A stretch of 64,000 nt of DNA from Brachybacterium vulturis (GTDB lineage: Bacteria > Actinomycetota > Actinomycetes > Actinomycetales > Dermabacteraceae). Positions 20,876 through 29,915 of this stretch are shown piece by piece. The first letter of the stretch is position 1. Every line of letters starts with the position of its first letter. Under the pieces are notes generated by a model. That model was not told the DNA's origin and made no database searches. It saw only the letters and a list, made by a program, of their open reading frames with translations. The stretch lies in assembly GCF_002407185.1 (NCBI RefSeq), contig NZ_CP023563.1:620001-684000 (forward strand). Direction: 5' to 3'. Both the position numbers and the translations under genes were made by a program.

Positions 20876-21319
20876 TCAGTGGCCGGGACCGAACTCCGCG
20901 TCGATCACATGTTTTGGCTGGGCTCCTGTGCGGCGATGCTCGAGGTGCCACGGCCCGGCGAGAGTCACCTCGAGCCCGGTGAGATCCGTGCCCGTGAGCG
21001 CCCCGAGGATCAGTTCCTCCGAGACGCCGGCTGCGGACGGCCCGGTGCCCGGGAGGAGCTTCAGCCAGGTGGGCAGCACCTCCACCGACCAGTCCTCCAG
21101 GAACTGCTCGGACGGATCCTCGACCAGCAGCACCTGCACCGCGGAACCCCAGCGACGGCCGAGCTCCCGCAGCACGGTCGGAGCCGGCCGTGACGGTCCC
21201 GCCCATGGTGCGCTGACCACCATCACCACCGGGACGGGGGCCGCGGAGCCCTGCCCCGCGGCAGGAGCTCCGTCCCGGTCCTCCTGCGGTCCGCTCCCCG
21301 CAGGGAGGTCGGTGCTCAC
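20876..21319 (-). CDS. thioredoxin-fold protein lacking the CGPC cysteines
   Basis: Last gene of the trxB operon, in the place where trxA normally sits. The 147-residue protein has a thioredoxin-like core: VPVVMVVSAPWAGPSRPAPTVL is the redox-site helix, but the usual WCGPC is WAGPS (residues 39-43), so both catalytic cysteines are replaced. The cis-proline loop is retained (EVLPTWLKLLPG, Pro83). It ends in a C-terminal beta-alpha unit resembling thioredoxin. The GTG at 21319 overlaps the trxB stop (GTGA). It cannot perform thiol-disulfide exchange by the normal mechanism; a chaperone, scaffold or binding role is possible. There are no cysteines elsewhere in the protein. Confidence 0.8.
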   Translation of the reverse strand: MSTDLPAGSGPQEDRDGAPAAGQGSAAPVPVVMVVSAPWAGPSRPAPTVLRELGRRWGSAVQVLLVEDPSEQFLEDWSVEVLPTWLKLLPGTGPSAAGVSEELILGALTGTDLTGLEVTLAGPWHLEHRRTGAQPKHVIDAEFGPGH

Positions 21320-22377
21320 TGGGCGACGGTGTGCGCCACGGCGTCCTCGACGTCGATGCCGGCGGCGGTGTCCGCCAGCCAGCGCTCCGCATCCAGGGCG
21401 GCCTGGCAGCCGGTGCCGGCGGCGGTGATCGCCTGGCGGTAGGTGTGGTCGACGACATCGCCGGCGGCGAAGACGCCGGGCACGGAGGTATGGGTGGAAC
21501 GGCCGGTGCAGACGATGTATCCCTCGTCGTCCAGCTCGAGCTTCCCGCGCAGCAGGTCGGTGCGCGGGAGGTGGCCGATCGCCTCGAAGACCGCGTTCGT
21601 GGGCAGCACCCGCTCCTGACCGGTGACCGTGTCGCGGAGGGTCACGGACTCGACCTTGTCGGCACCGTTGATGCTGACGACCTCGCTGTTCCACACGAAG
21701 CTCAGCTTCGGGTCCGCCTCGGCGCGCCGCGCCATGATCTTGGAGGCGCGCAGCGCGTCACGGCGGTGGACGAGAGTGACGGACTTGCCGAATCGGGTCA
21801 GGAACGTGGCCTCCTCGACCGCGCTGTCCCCGCCGCCGACCACCACGATCTCCTGGTCCTTGAAGAAGAATCCGTCGCAGGTCGCGCACCAGCTCACGCC
21901 CTTGCCGGAGAGCGTCTCCTCGCCGTCGATCCCCAGCTTTCGGTAGGCGGAGCCGGTGGTGATGATCAGGGACTTCGCCTGGTAGACGGTGCCGTCGTCG
22001 AGCGTGACCCGCTTGACCTCTCCCGCCAGCTGGAGATCCACCGCATCCTCGTAGATGACCTCGGCACCGAAGCGCTCGGCCTGCTCCTGCAGGTTCGTCA
22101 TCAGCTCAGGGCCCTGGATCCCCTCGGGGAAGCCGGGGAAGTTCTCCACATCCGTGGTGGTCATCAGGGCACCACCGGCGTCGAGCGCGCCGGCGATCAC
22201 GATCGGCTTCATGTCGGCCCGCGCGGTGTAGATGGCTGCGGTGTATCCGGCCGGGCCGGAGCCGACGATCACGACCTCGTGGATCGTGTCGTCCTGCGGG
22301 GTGTTCGCGACCGGGGCGGGCTGTGCGACCGGGGCGGGGCCGCCGAGGATGTTAAGAGCCTGGATGGGCTGCGACAT
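21316..22377 (-). CDS. trxB: thioredoxin-disulfide reductase
   Basis: FAD flavoenzyme that uses NADPH to reduce thioredoxin. The 353-residue protein has the FAD-binding GSGPAGYTAAIYTARA, the redox-active CATC (Cys164 and Cys167 in SWCATCDGFFF), the NADPH-binding VVGGGDSAVEEA and the late FAD motif GVFAAGDVVDHTYRQAITAA. An N-terminal extension of about 30 Pro/Ala-rich residues precedes the fold. The ATG at 22377 follows GGAAGGACACCC; the upstream in-frame start at 22431 is less likely. The active site is intact, in contrast to the thioredoxin-like protein encoded immediately downstream. Confidence 0.96.
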   Translation of the reverse strand: MSQPIQALNILGGPAPVAQPAPVANTPQDDTIHEVVIVGSGPAGYTAAIYTARADMKPIVIAGALDAGGALMTTTDVENFPGFPEGIQGPELMTNLQEQAERFGAEVIYEDAVDLQLAGEVKRVTLDDGTVYQAKSLIITTGSAYRKLGIDGEETLSGKGVSWCATCDGFFFKDQEIVVVGGGDSAVEEATFLTRFGKSVTLVHRRDALRASKIMARRAEADPKLSFVWNSEVVSINGADKVESVTLRDTVTGQERVLPTNAVFEAIGHLPRTDLLRGKLELDDEGYIVCTGRSTHTSVPGVFAAGDVVDHTYRQAITAAGTGCQAALDAERWLADTAAGIDVEDAVAHTVAQ

Positions 22378-22474
22378 GGTGGGTGTCCTTCCGTGGAGAG
22401 GTCGGGCGGTCTGCGGGAGGACCGCCTTCAAGTATGGAGCAGGTCGCTCTCGGCGGCCGGCGGGTGGAACGAGG

Positions 22475-23041
22475 TCAGAGGGAGCCGATCATCACGTCCC
22501 CGGACCAGAGCCGGTTCTGCTGCGGTGTGAGGTCGTCGTCGGTGGACCCGCAGGTGGGAAGCACGACGGTCGCCGAGACGATGCCGCCGTTGGCACGCAG
22601 CGTCTCCCGATCCAACGGCCCGTGCACCAGCAGCCAGCCTGCTGTCTGCTCGCCGCCCCATGCGACCTCCTCCATGATCAGGATCGAATCCGGGATCCCC
22701 TGCTCCTGGAGGCAGGTCGCCGCGTCGAAGCTCGTCATCGGCTGGATCGTGCCGGAGTCGATCAGGCGCTGCACCTCGGTGCCGAGGGTCGTCTCGGTGA
22801 CAACGGGAACGCCGACGGAAACCTTCCCGGTCCCGCCCAGCGAGTCGGCAGCGGTCGAACCGGCGCGGACGTGGCTGGCGGTGGTCTGCTCGAGCGCGGC
22901 CGCCAGCTGGACTCCCATCAGCGCGGAGGCGATCAGCGCGAGGAGCACCACGGGCACAGGGATGCCGAGGACGGAGCCGAAGCGCGATCCACGTCCCTTC
23001 CCGGGCGGCGAGGAGGGACGGTCGGACGACCGCACGCTCAT
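22475..23041 (-). CDS. single-pass membrane protein, anti-sigma-like extracytoplasmic domain
   Basis: 188 residues: a short basic cytoplasmic N-terminus (1-25), one transmembrane helix (about 26-50, VLGIPVPVVLLALIASALMG) and an exported domain. The C-terminal part (FDAATCLQEQGIPDS ... TAGWLLV ... VVLPTCG) has the two-cysteine layout seen in the exported part of anti-sigma-M proteins encoded between murJ and trxB in other actinobacteria (a resemblance I judge by pattern, not by search). It lacks an N-terminal zinc anti-sigma motif (HxxxCxxC), and no sigma factor gene is adjacent. The ATG overlaps the stop of the pseudokinase gene (ATGA). The function is not established. Confidence 0.65.
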   Translation of the reverse strand: MSVRSSDRPSSPPGKGRGSRFGSVLGIPVPVVLLALIASALMGVQLAAALEQTTASHVRAGSTAADSLGGTGKVSVGVPVVTETTLGTEVQRLIDSGTIQPMTSFDAATCLQEQGIPDSILIMEEVAWGGEQTAGWLLVHGPLDRETLRANGGIVSATVVLPTCGSTDDDLTPQQNRLWSGDVMIGSL

Positions 23042-25647
23042 TCGACCTGGATCTCCGCGATACGTGCCCGGAAGCGGCCGTCCTCGGAACTGTCCGGCGG
23101 CAGCTCCGGGATCCACAGCATGACCGCGTCCGTCTCCATCTCCTCCGGTGCCTCCAGGCGGACCTCGCCGTCGGCGACGAACTCACCGGTGGCCAGCACC
23201 TCCCCGGGGGACCCGTCCTCGTTCACCGCACGCAGCTCGATGGCGCCGCCGTTGTTCAGCGCCGTGGCGACGGTGACGGCGGTGAAGGTCGAGGGCTCGG
23301 CGAAGTGCAGTCGGATCCCCACCCCCTCCATGAGGCCGCCGTAGTCGGGGCTGGCGTAGTGCTGGGTGGACCAGTAGGTGGAGGTGTCGCCGTCGGTGAG
23401 CCGCTCCTGCTGATCGGTGTGGTCCGGCTCCTCGCCGTCCGGCAGGGCGAGCAGCTCGACGCTGTCGATCTGGGGAGCGGGCAGCGCCTCCTCTGTCTCC
23501 TCCGCGGTGGGCTCGACCGGGGCCTCTTCGGTCTCCTCCTCGGTGGGCGCGGCCGTCGTCGCCGCCGGGGAGGTGGCCAGGGGATCCGCGAGGATGTCGC
23601 GGATATCGCTGGTGATCGTGGTCAGTGCGATGACCAGCGCGATCATCACCACGATGGCGCCGCCGATGATGATCCACTGCGACTGCAGCGAGCGCTTCTC
23701 CCGGTCCCGAGGGCCCATCGCGTAGGTCTCGGGGGCGTCGGTGTTCACCGCGACCCCGACCACGTCCCGCAGCAGGGAGCTGCGCTGGAACGGCACGGTG
23801 CTCTCCTCGGGCTCCTCGAGCACCGAGCGGTCGCGCCCGTGGATCACGATCGGGCCGTCTTCGCGCACAGGAGCCACCGGGTGCGTGCGCCCGGTGACCG
23901 CGACCGGAGCGGTCGCAGCGGCATCCTCGCTGTGGGCGACGGGATTCGACGGCGTCGGGGCGGATCCGTCCGGGGTCGTCGACGCGGGGGTGGACGCCTG
24001 GCCACGGTTCTGCGGCACCCCTTCCGGCGCCCCCTGGGTGACGGATGCGGGGGCCAGCGGTGCATCTCCGGCATCGGTGCCGACGAGCGGCCAATGGGAC
24101 CCGGCGGTGCGGGAGGGGATGTCGGGTGTCCGCTCGGCCACCTCCCAGGAGGCCGCTGCGCCTGTCGCGGTGCATGCCGCTGCAGCTCCGACGGCGCCGC
24201 CGGAGGCCTGAGCACCGCTTTCGGTGTCCGGATCGCCCTCCGTCGCCGGCTCCGGAGGAGCAGTGATCTCCAGCTGCCCCGGGAAAGGACTGGTGTTCCG
24301 CTTCTGATCGAGGTGGAGGTCCTCGACGAGAGCCCTCGCCGCTGCCGAGTCGTGCTGCGTGTCGTCGGCCCGGTCCGGTGCGGTCGGCTGCGCGTCCGCC
24401 GCCTCCGCGGGCGTGCTGGGCTCGTCGCTCCCGGTGCGGCCGACGGCGGAGGCGGCGAGGGCGGCGGCTCCTGCCGTTCCCACCGCTCCCGCTGCGGTGG
24501 CCGCGGCAGGGCTGAGATCCGTGTCCTGGTCCGGCGCGGGCTCCTGATCCGGTGCGGGGTCCTGGCCAGGAGTGGATTCCTCATCCGGCACGGCGGCCAT
24601 CAGCGCCGTGCTCTCCAGCTCGTCGTCCGAGGCACCGTCCGCCTGGGTGCTCGTCGGTTCGGTGCCCGTCGCCCCCGGGACGTCGGCCGATGGGGTGGAC
24701 TCCGCCTCTGACTCGCCGTCGGCCGCAGCACCCGCGACCGCAGCACCGGCGGCTGCGCCTGCGACGGCTGTGCCTGCGGCGGTGTCTCCGTCGGCCGCCG
24801 GAGCGCCGGCCTCGGATGGTGACTCCGCGGAGCGTGCATACGCCTCGAGGGTCACCGGGATGGACTGCCACGGCTGCAGCGCCTCGATCAGCCCACGGGT
24901 GGTCTCGGGGATCTCGTCGGCCGACTCGTTGAGCACCAGGTCGCACAGCAGATCCAGGTCCTCCGGGATCGCGGTGTCCACGATCGTGGAGGGACGGGGC
25001 ACGGTGCCGGTGGCGTCGTGCCGTGGGCTGCGACCCGTCAGCGCCCGGTACAGCAGCGCGACCAGGGCGGCGGTGTCCTGGAACGACGCCACTTCCCGGG
25101 AGCGGTCCAGGCCCGGATGCGCGGCCGCCTCCACCCCGATGCCGAGGAGGACCACAGCACCGGACCGGGTGTCGACGAAGACGCGATTGGAGTCCAGGAA
25201 CTGGTGGCGCACCCCGCGCCGGCGGGCGGCCTCCAGACCGGTCGCGGCCTCCCCGATGATCGCGCGGGCGGTCTCGGGGTGCAGCGGCCCCTCGGCCAGC
25301 AGTGCGGCGAGCGGCGGGGCGGGCGGCAGCGAGTACTCGACGACCGTCGTCGGGCCGTCCGTCGAACCCGCTGCGGGCCGGTCCGACCTGGTGTCCCGCG
25401 GATCGTCGAACACGACGATGTCCTTCACCGCGAGCAGGTGCGGATCCTCGACCAGGTAGGCGCGACGCACGGCGTCGGCGGCCTCCAGAGCGGCCTCGCC
25501 CCGCACGACGAACAGCACCACGCCCTCCCCGGTGGAGATCGAGCGTGCACGATGCCACACGGCACCGTCGGCGACGCCCGACAGAGGGACGCGTCCCTCC
25601 AGCGTCCACCGGGAGCGCAGTGCGTCCGGTTGTGGGTTCGTGTTCAC
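23038..25647 (-). CDS. pseudokinase with membrane helix and C-terminal discoidin-like domain
   Basis: 869 residues. The N-terminal 270 residues resemble a Ser/Thr protein kinase fold (TLEGRVPLSGVADGAVWHRAR ... RRGVRHQFLDSNRVFVDTRSG ... LLCDLVLNE), but the catalytic HRD and DFG motifs are replaced (HQF and LGI), so it should be inactive. An Ala/Glu/Pro-rich linker of about 350 residues follows, then a transmembrane helix (WIIIGGAIVVMIALVIALTT) and an exported F5/8-type-C-like beta domain (DGDTSTYWSTQHYASP ... GVGIRLHFAEPSTFTAVTV). In mycobacteria the equivalent domains are fused to the C-terminus of MurJ (established); here they form a separate gene 54 bp after murJ. Role: probably scaffolding or regulating lipid II flipping. 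Confidence 0.85.
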   Translation of the reverse strand: MNTNPQPDALRSRWTLEGRVPLSGVADGAVWHRARSISTGEGVVLFVVRGEAALEAADAVRRAYLVEDPHLLAVKDIVVFDDPRDTRSDRPAAGSTDGPTTVVEYSLPPAPPLAALLAEGPLHPETARAIIGEAATGLEAARRRGVRHQFLDSNRVFVDTRSGAVVLLGIGVEAAAHPGLDRSREVASFQDTAALVALLYRALTGRSPRHDATGTVPRPSTIVDTAIPEDLDLLCDLVLNESADEIPETTRGLIEALQPWQSIPVTLEAYARSAESPSEAGAPAADGDTAAGTAVAGAAAGAAVAGAAADGESEAESTPSADVPGATGTEPTSTQADGASDDELESTALMAAVPDEESTPGQDPAPDQEPAPDQDTDLSPAAATAAGAVGTAGAAALAASAVGRTGSDEPSTPAEAADAQPTAPDRADDTQHDSAAARALVEDLHLDQKRNTSPFPGQLEITAPPEPATEGDPDTESGAQASGGAVGAAAACTATGAAASWEVAERTPDIPSRTAGSHWPLVGTDAGDAPLAPASVTQGAPEGVPQNRGQASTPASTTPDGSAPTPSNPVAHSEDAAATAPVAVTGRTHPVAPVREDGPIVIHGRDRSVLEEPEESTVPFQRSSLLRDVVGVAVNTDAPETYAMGPRDREKRSLQSQWIIIGGAIVVMIALVIALTTITSDIRDILADPLATSPAATTAAPTEEETEEAPVEPTAEETEEALPAPQIDSVELLALPDGEEPDHTDQQERLTDGDTSTYWSTQHYASPDYGGLMEGVGIRLHFAEPSTFTAVTVATALNNGGAIELRAVNEDGSPGEVLATGEFVADGEVRLEAPEEMETDAVMLWIPELPPDSSEDGRFRARIAEIQVE

Positions 25648-25701
25648 GGACCGTCCTTCTCGTCGTCCGGCGGGAGATGCCCGTCGCGTGCATCGACCAT
25701 G

Positions 25702-27441
25702 CTACGAGGTCACCCTCGTGGTGCGGCGGGTCAGCCCATCCAGCTTGCGCCGTGTCATCCCCACCAGCCGCCGCACCTCGGAGACCTGCAGCAGGTACGC
25801 GACCACGGTGAACACCACGGTCATCACCCCGGCGATGAGCGCACCGAGCAGCACCGCCAGCGCGCGATGGCTCCACAGCAGATCCTCCGCCAGGAGCACC
25901 AGACCGGTGCCCGCGGCCCAGCTGACCAGCGCGGAGGCCGCCAGCCGCCCGAACAGCGACAGCCCGGCGCGGGTGCTCGGCGGCTGTGTGCCGTGCCGGG
26001 CGGCATGGCGGCGCAGCAGGCCCATGCCCACCAGCCACGCCACCGCACTGCCCAGGCTCATGGCGCCGGCGGCGGAGGCCGCCGCGTACTTCGGATCGAC
26101 CAGCGCCAGGATGAGCGGGACGGAGAGCACCGTGAGCGCCGCGATCGGGATCTGTGCCATGAACGGGGTGCGGGCGTCCTCGTACGCGAAGAACACCCGC
26201 TTGATCAGGTACAGCGAGGCGAAGGGCACCAGGCCGAGCATGTAGGCGACCAGCACGGTGCCGTTGGCCCGGGCCGCGGTCTCGCCGGTGCCGCCGCCGA
26301 TGACCCACATGATCGGGCCCGACAGGGCGATGAACACGGCCGTGCACAGCATCATCGGCACAGCCAGCATCCGGTTGGTCTGGCTGTAGCGCTCCAGAGC
26401 GCCGCCGTGGTCGGCGTCGGCCGCACTGCGCGAGATGGAGGGGAACGCGGCGGTGACCAGGGTGACCGCGATGATCCCCTGCGGGATCATGAACGCCAGG
26501 TAGGCCCATTCCATGGTGAGCAGCGCCGGATACTGCGCCGCGAGGTCCGGCCGGTCCTGGAGCTGCTCCGTCATCCGGACCGCCCCGCCGGTCGCCCAGC
26601 GCGACGCCCAGATGCCGAGCTGGCCGAGCCCCAGCATCGCCAGCGACCACAGCCCGATCCGGCTGAGCTTGCCCAGCCCCAGCCCGCGCAGTCCCCACCT
26701 CGGCCGCAGCCGCAGGTCCAGCTTCTTCACGTACCAGAACAGGAACAGCACCTGGGCGGCGGAGCCGCCCACGTTGATCGCGGCGATCGCCACGATCATC
26801 GTCATCGTCCACTGGCCGGGATCGCCGACGGTGCCCCACAGTCCCAGGAACAGGGCGGCACCGAAGATGCCCACGAGGTTGTTGACCACCGGAGCCCACT
26901 GGTACGGGCCGAAGGAGTCATGGGCGTTCAGCAGCTGCCCGCACATGACATAGAGCGCCGAGAAGAAGATCTGCGGCATCATCCAGTAGCCCATCTGCAC
27001 CGCGAGCGCGTAGGTCGCGGTGGGCAGCAGGCCGCTGGTGAGCGTCAGCAGCAGCGGCACCGCGACCAGGCACACTGCGGTGATCCCGAGGGACACCGCA
27101 GCCACCAGGGTCATCAGGCGCGAGACGTAGTCGCTGCCGCGGTCCGGTCGTTTCACGGCGCGCACGATCGCGGGCACCAGGATCGCGTTCAGGGTGCCGC
27201 CGCCCACCAGCAGCCAGATGGTGTTGGGCAGCGTGTTCGCCGCGCTGAAGGCGTTCGCCGCGGCGGACATCGAACCGCCGAGGATCGCGCCGAACAGGAA
27301 GTTCCGCACGAAGCCGAGCAGCCGCGAGATCATCGATCCCGCCGCCATCACCACGCTCGCCCGCAGCAGCGCAGTGCTGCTGGAGGGGATGCCGTGACGA
27401 CGGTGACGAGGGACGTGATGGACCCGGCGGGCAGTGCTCAT
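25702..27441 (-). CDS. murJ: lipid II flippase MurJ
   Basis: Integral membrane MOP-family transporter that flips the peptidoglycan precursor lipid II. The protein has 579 residues with about 14 hydrophobic segments. It opens with ALLRASVVMAAGSMISRLLGFVRNFLFG, containing the conserved RLLGFVR signature, and has GIIAVTLVTAAFPSISRSAADAD in the middle. A basic N-terminal extension (MSTARRVHHVPRHRRHG) precedes the first helix. The ATG at 27441 overlaps the stop of the upstream DUF6049 gene. Unlike mycobacterial MviN it has no fused kinase domain; that lies in the next gene. Confidence 0.96.
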   Translation of the reverse strand: MSTARRVHHVPRHRRHGIPSSSTALLRASVVMAAGSMISRLLGFVRNFLFGAILGGSMSAAANAFSAANTLPNTIWLLVGGGTLNAILVPAIVRAVKRPDRGSDYVSRLMTLVAAVSLGITAVCLVAVPLLLTLTSGLLPTATYALAVQMGYWMMPQIFFSALYVMCGQLLNAHDSFGPYQWAPVVNNLVGIFGAALFLGLWGTVGDPGQWTMTMIVAIAAINVGGSAAQVLFLFWYVKKLDLRLRPRWGLRGLGLGKLSRIGLWSLAMLGLGQLGIWASRWATGGAVRMTEQLQDRPDLAAQYPALLTMEWAYLAFMIPQGIIAVTLVTAAFPSISRSAADADHGGALERYSQTNRMLAVPMMLCTAVFIALSGPIMWVIGGGTGETAARANGTVLVAYMLGLVPFASLYLIKRVFFAYEDARTPFMAQIPIAALTVLSVPLILALVDPKYAAASAAGAMSLGSAVAWLVGMGLLRRHAARHGTQPPSTRAGLSLFGRLAASALVSWAAGTGLVLLAEDLLWSHRALAVLLGALIAGVMTVVFTVVAYLLQVSEVRRLVGMTRRKLDGLTRRTTRVTS

Positions 27442-29798
27442 GAACGGTCCTCCTCGGTCGGTGCGGATGCGGGGTCGGGAGCGGAGTCCGCAGCAGGAGC
27501 CCGATCCGGGGTGGTCCGACCGGAACGGGCCAGCTCCTCGGGATCCTCCGGGCCGGCGAAGCCCGGCGCCCGGGTGGCGGCCCCGGTGCGACGGGCGCGG
27601 GCGACTCCGACCACCACCAGCAGACCCATCGCGATGACCAGCAGCAGCGTGGTCCAGTTCTCCCACGACGGGTTGACCGTCAGAGGCACCCGCACCGGAG
27701 CGGTCAGCGGTCGGCCATCGGTGGTGGTGACCACGGTGGTGAGGGTGACGGAGCCGTTCGCGATCGCCTCGACATCGACCGCGGCATCGAACTGGCCCCG
27801 CGCGGGGACCTCGACCACCGTCGGCCCCCCGACCTGCACCAGGGGCTTGTCGGAGGTGACCTCGATCCGCACCGTGATCGGGGTGTCCAGACCGTTGCTG
27901 ATCGTGATCGGGACGCTCACCGCATCCGAGATGACGTTGTAACCGGAGGCGGGCACCACCTGGATGCGGTCCTGCAGCGCGGCGGAGAGGGCGGAGGCCT
28001 CCTGGGCGCGGGTCGCCGGGATCTCGGGCTCACCGCGCCAGCGGATCGAGGTGCCGGCGAGGATCTCCCGGCGCGGTGCGTCCAGCGGTGCATCGTCCTC
28101 CATCGCGGCGGCGAGCGTGTCCACCTCGGTCCAGGCGTCCTGGAGCTCGGTGAGGGCCGCGGGGTCCAGCAGCTGCGGATCCTCGGCCCTGGCCAGGTGC
28201 TCCCAGCTCCCGATCTCGGTGGGCCCGCTGGGATGGACTCCGGCGGGATCGATCCGGCCCAGTGCGTACAGCTCACCGCTCTCGCTGCGCGGATTCCCGG
28301 TCCACTCCTGCTGGTCGGCGGCATCCAGCAAGGTGCTCGTGCTGCCGCTGACGATCCAGGGCGCCTCCTCCATCGCGTCGAGGGCGGCGCCGGCCGCGGC
28401 CGGGTCCAGCACCGCATCGGTCGAGGGGGAGATCAGCAGGTGGCGCGGCGCCAGGGTGTACTCGGAGGCGATCGTCGCGGTCTCCGCGAGCAGGCGCTGC
28501 CGGACCTGCTCCGTGTCGGAGCCGCCGGTGAGCAGGGAGAACTCGGAGGAGAGCTCCGGATCCGGGGCCAGCAGCGTGAGCTCGCCCCCCTCCTCGCGGG
28601 TGGAGGGGTACACCCCGACGGAGCTGGGGGTCACGGAGGAGGCCGGGTCACGACGCAAGGAGCTCGACGGCGCGATCGCAGTGGTGCCGCCGGCGGCGAG
28701 CACCGCGTCGAGGGCGTCCGCGTCGGCGTGGGCGCCGTCGATCCGCAGCGCCGAGCCGTGCGGTGCGATGCCGGAGTCCTCCCATGCCCGGTCGCCGTGC
28801 TCGCGGACCACGTCCGCGAGCTGCTCGGTGCCGGCGGCCCGCAGGCTGACCACGTCGGACCGGGCGTAGGGCATGGACAGCACGGTGCGCTCGTCGGCGG
28901 CGTCCTCGAGGAGCGTCGCGAGCTCGGCGGAGCGCGGCGCGGGGGCGTACTCGGGGATCGTCGCCGAGTCCTCCGCCTCCGTGGGGGGCGCGGTCGTGCT
29001 CTCCCCGTCGGCGTCCACCGGCATCCTCGGCGGATCCAGCAGGGCCGGGTCCAACCACCAGTCCACGCCCTCGCGCTGGGCGAGCTCGCGCACCGAGGCC
29101 AGGCGACCCGAGTCGAGCGAGGCCTCGAAGCCTTCCGGGTCCCTCACCATGGCAGAGGCATCCTCCGCGGCCATCGGCAGCAGCACGGACTGCGTGATCC
29201 TGTCCTCCGCCTCCAGGGGGCGCCACACCACGAAGGTGCGCAGCGTGGCTAGCGGATCCTCCTCGGCGGCGACGGTGAGCGCGAGGCGGCGGGTCCCCCA
29301 GTAGTACGGCGCCTCGGAGTAGCCGAGCGCCGCGGCGTCGACCTGCACCGTGAGGACGGTCGACTCCCCGGGGTCGAGCTGATCGTGGGCGCCGGAGCTC
29401 GCGATCGCCTCGCCGACGGGCTGTGCGGAGGTGTCGGACTGCCACGTCGACAGCACCTCACGGTCCGTGACCCGGGCGGTGCGGGTGCGCAGCTCGAGGG
29501 TGAGGGCGGGCAGCGGCTCGGAGGAGGTGTTGGTCACGTCGACCTGTGCTTCGAGGGTGCCGCCGGGGGCCAGCGAGGTGGGGGTGAGGGAGACGAGATC
29601 CATGCTCACCGGCGAGTCCTCGGCCGCGGGCGAGGGCGCGGACGGGACGCGGGGAGCGAGGTCCGTGAGGGTCCCGGCCGCGGCATGAGCAGCAGGAAGC
29701 AGGGTCGCCGGGCCGCTCACCAGCGCTGATGAGGTGAGGAGCAGGACCGTCAGCAGCGCCGCGAGCATCGGGCGCACGGACGGCGGGGACGACGGCAT
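27438..29798 (-). CDS. secreted DUF6049-type envelope protein
   Basis: 786 residues. An N-terminal signal or anchor (about residues 10-40, AALLTVLLLTSSALVSGPATLLPAAHAAAG) with a likely cleavage after AHA is followed by an Ig-like beta domain (DLVSLTPTSLAPGGTLEAQVDVTN), a large alpha/beta region (about 180-640), another beta domain and a C-terminal transmembrane helix (WTTLLLVIAMGLLVVVGVARARR), with a disordered cytoplasmic tail. The same gene type precedes murJ in other actinobacteria (for example the Rv3909 position, from memory). The ATG at 29798 is the first plausible start; longer frames overlap cca on the other strand. The molecular function is not known; a role in peptidoglycan assembly is inferred from context. 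Confidence 0.85.
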   Translation of the reverse strand: MPSSPPSVRPMLAALLTVLLLTSSALVSGPATLLPAAHAAAGTLTDLAPRVPSAPSPAAEDSPVSMDLVSLTPTSLAPGGTLEAQVDVTNTSSEPLPALTLELRTRTARVTDREVLSTWQSDTSAQPVGEAIASSGAHDQLDPGESTVLTVQVDAAALGYSEAPYYWGTRRLALTVAAEEDPLATLRTFVVWRPLEAEDRITQSVLLPMAAEDASAMVRDPEGFEASLDSGRLASVRELAQREGVDWWLDPALLDPPRMPVDADGESTTAPPTEAEDSATIPEYAPAPRSAELATLLEDAADERTVLSMPYARSDVVSLRAAGTEQLADVVREHGDRAWEDSGIAPHGSALRIDGAHADADALDAVLAAGGTTAIAPSSSLRRDPASSVTPSSVGVYPSTREEGGELTLLAPDPELSSEFSLLTGGSDTEQVRQRLLAETATIASEYTLAPRHLLISPSTDAVLDPAAAGAALDAMEEAPWIVSGSTSTLLDAADQQEWTGNPRSESGELYALGRIDPAGVHPSGPTEIGSWEHLARAEDPQLLDPAALTELQDAWTEVDTLAAAMEDDAPLDAPRREILAGTSIRWRGEPEIPATRAQEASALSAALQDRIQVVPASGYNVISDAVSVPITISNGLDTPITVRIEVTSDKPLVQVGGPTVVEVPARGQFDAAVDVEAIANGSVTLTTVVTTTDGRPLTAPVRVPLTVNPSWENWTTLLLVIAMGLLVVVGVARARRTGAATRAPGFAGPEDPEELARSGRTTPDRAPAADSAPDPASAPTEEDRS

Positions 29799-29915
29799 GA
29801 TGACACTGTAAGCGGCCGTTACCGTAGGGAGCCTGCAGGTGCACGAGACCTCTTCAAGGCAGTGACGCAGCGCAGGTCCCCGCTCTCCGCGCCCCGACCC
29901 AGGACAGGACCCCCC

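Noticed and set aside
23480..24850. Alternating Ala/Glu/Pro-rich sequence as a separate gene
   Set aside because: It is the continuous disordered linker of the pseudokinase protein in a single frame with normal flanking domains.
27149..27162. GTTTCACGGCGCGC inside murJ as a parS site
   Set aside because: Only the left half-site matches; the right half is unrelated and constrained by coding sequence.
25018..27942. 974-codon plus-strand frame opposite murJ and the pseudokinase
   Set aside because: Composition (His/Gln/Arg/Gly) is typical of an antisense shadow of membrane-protein codons; murJ is certain.
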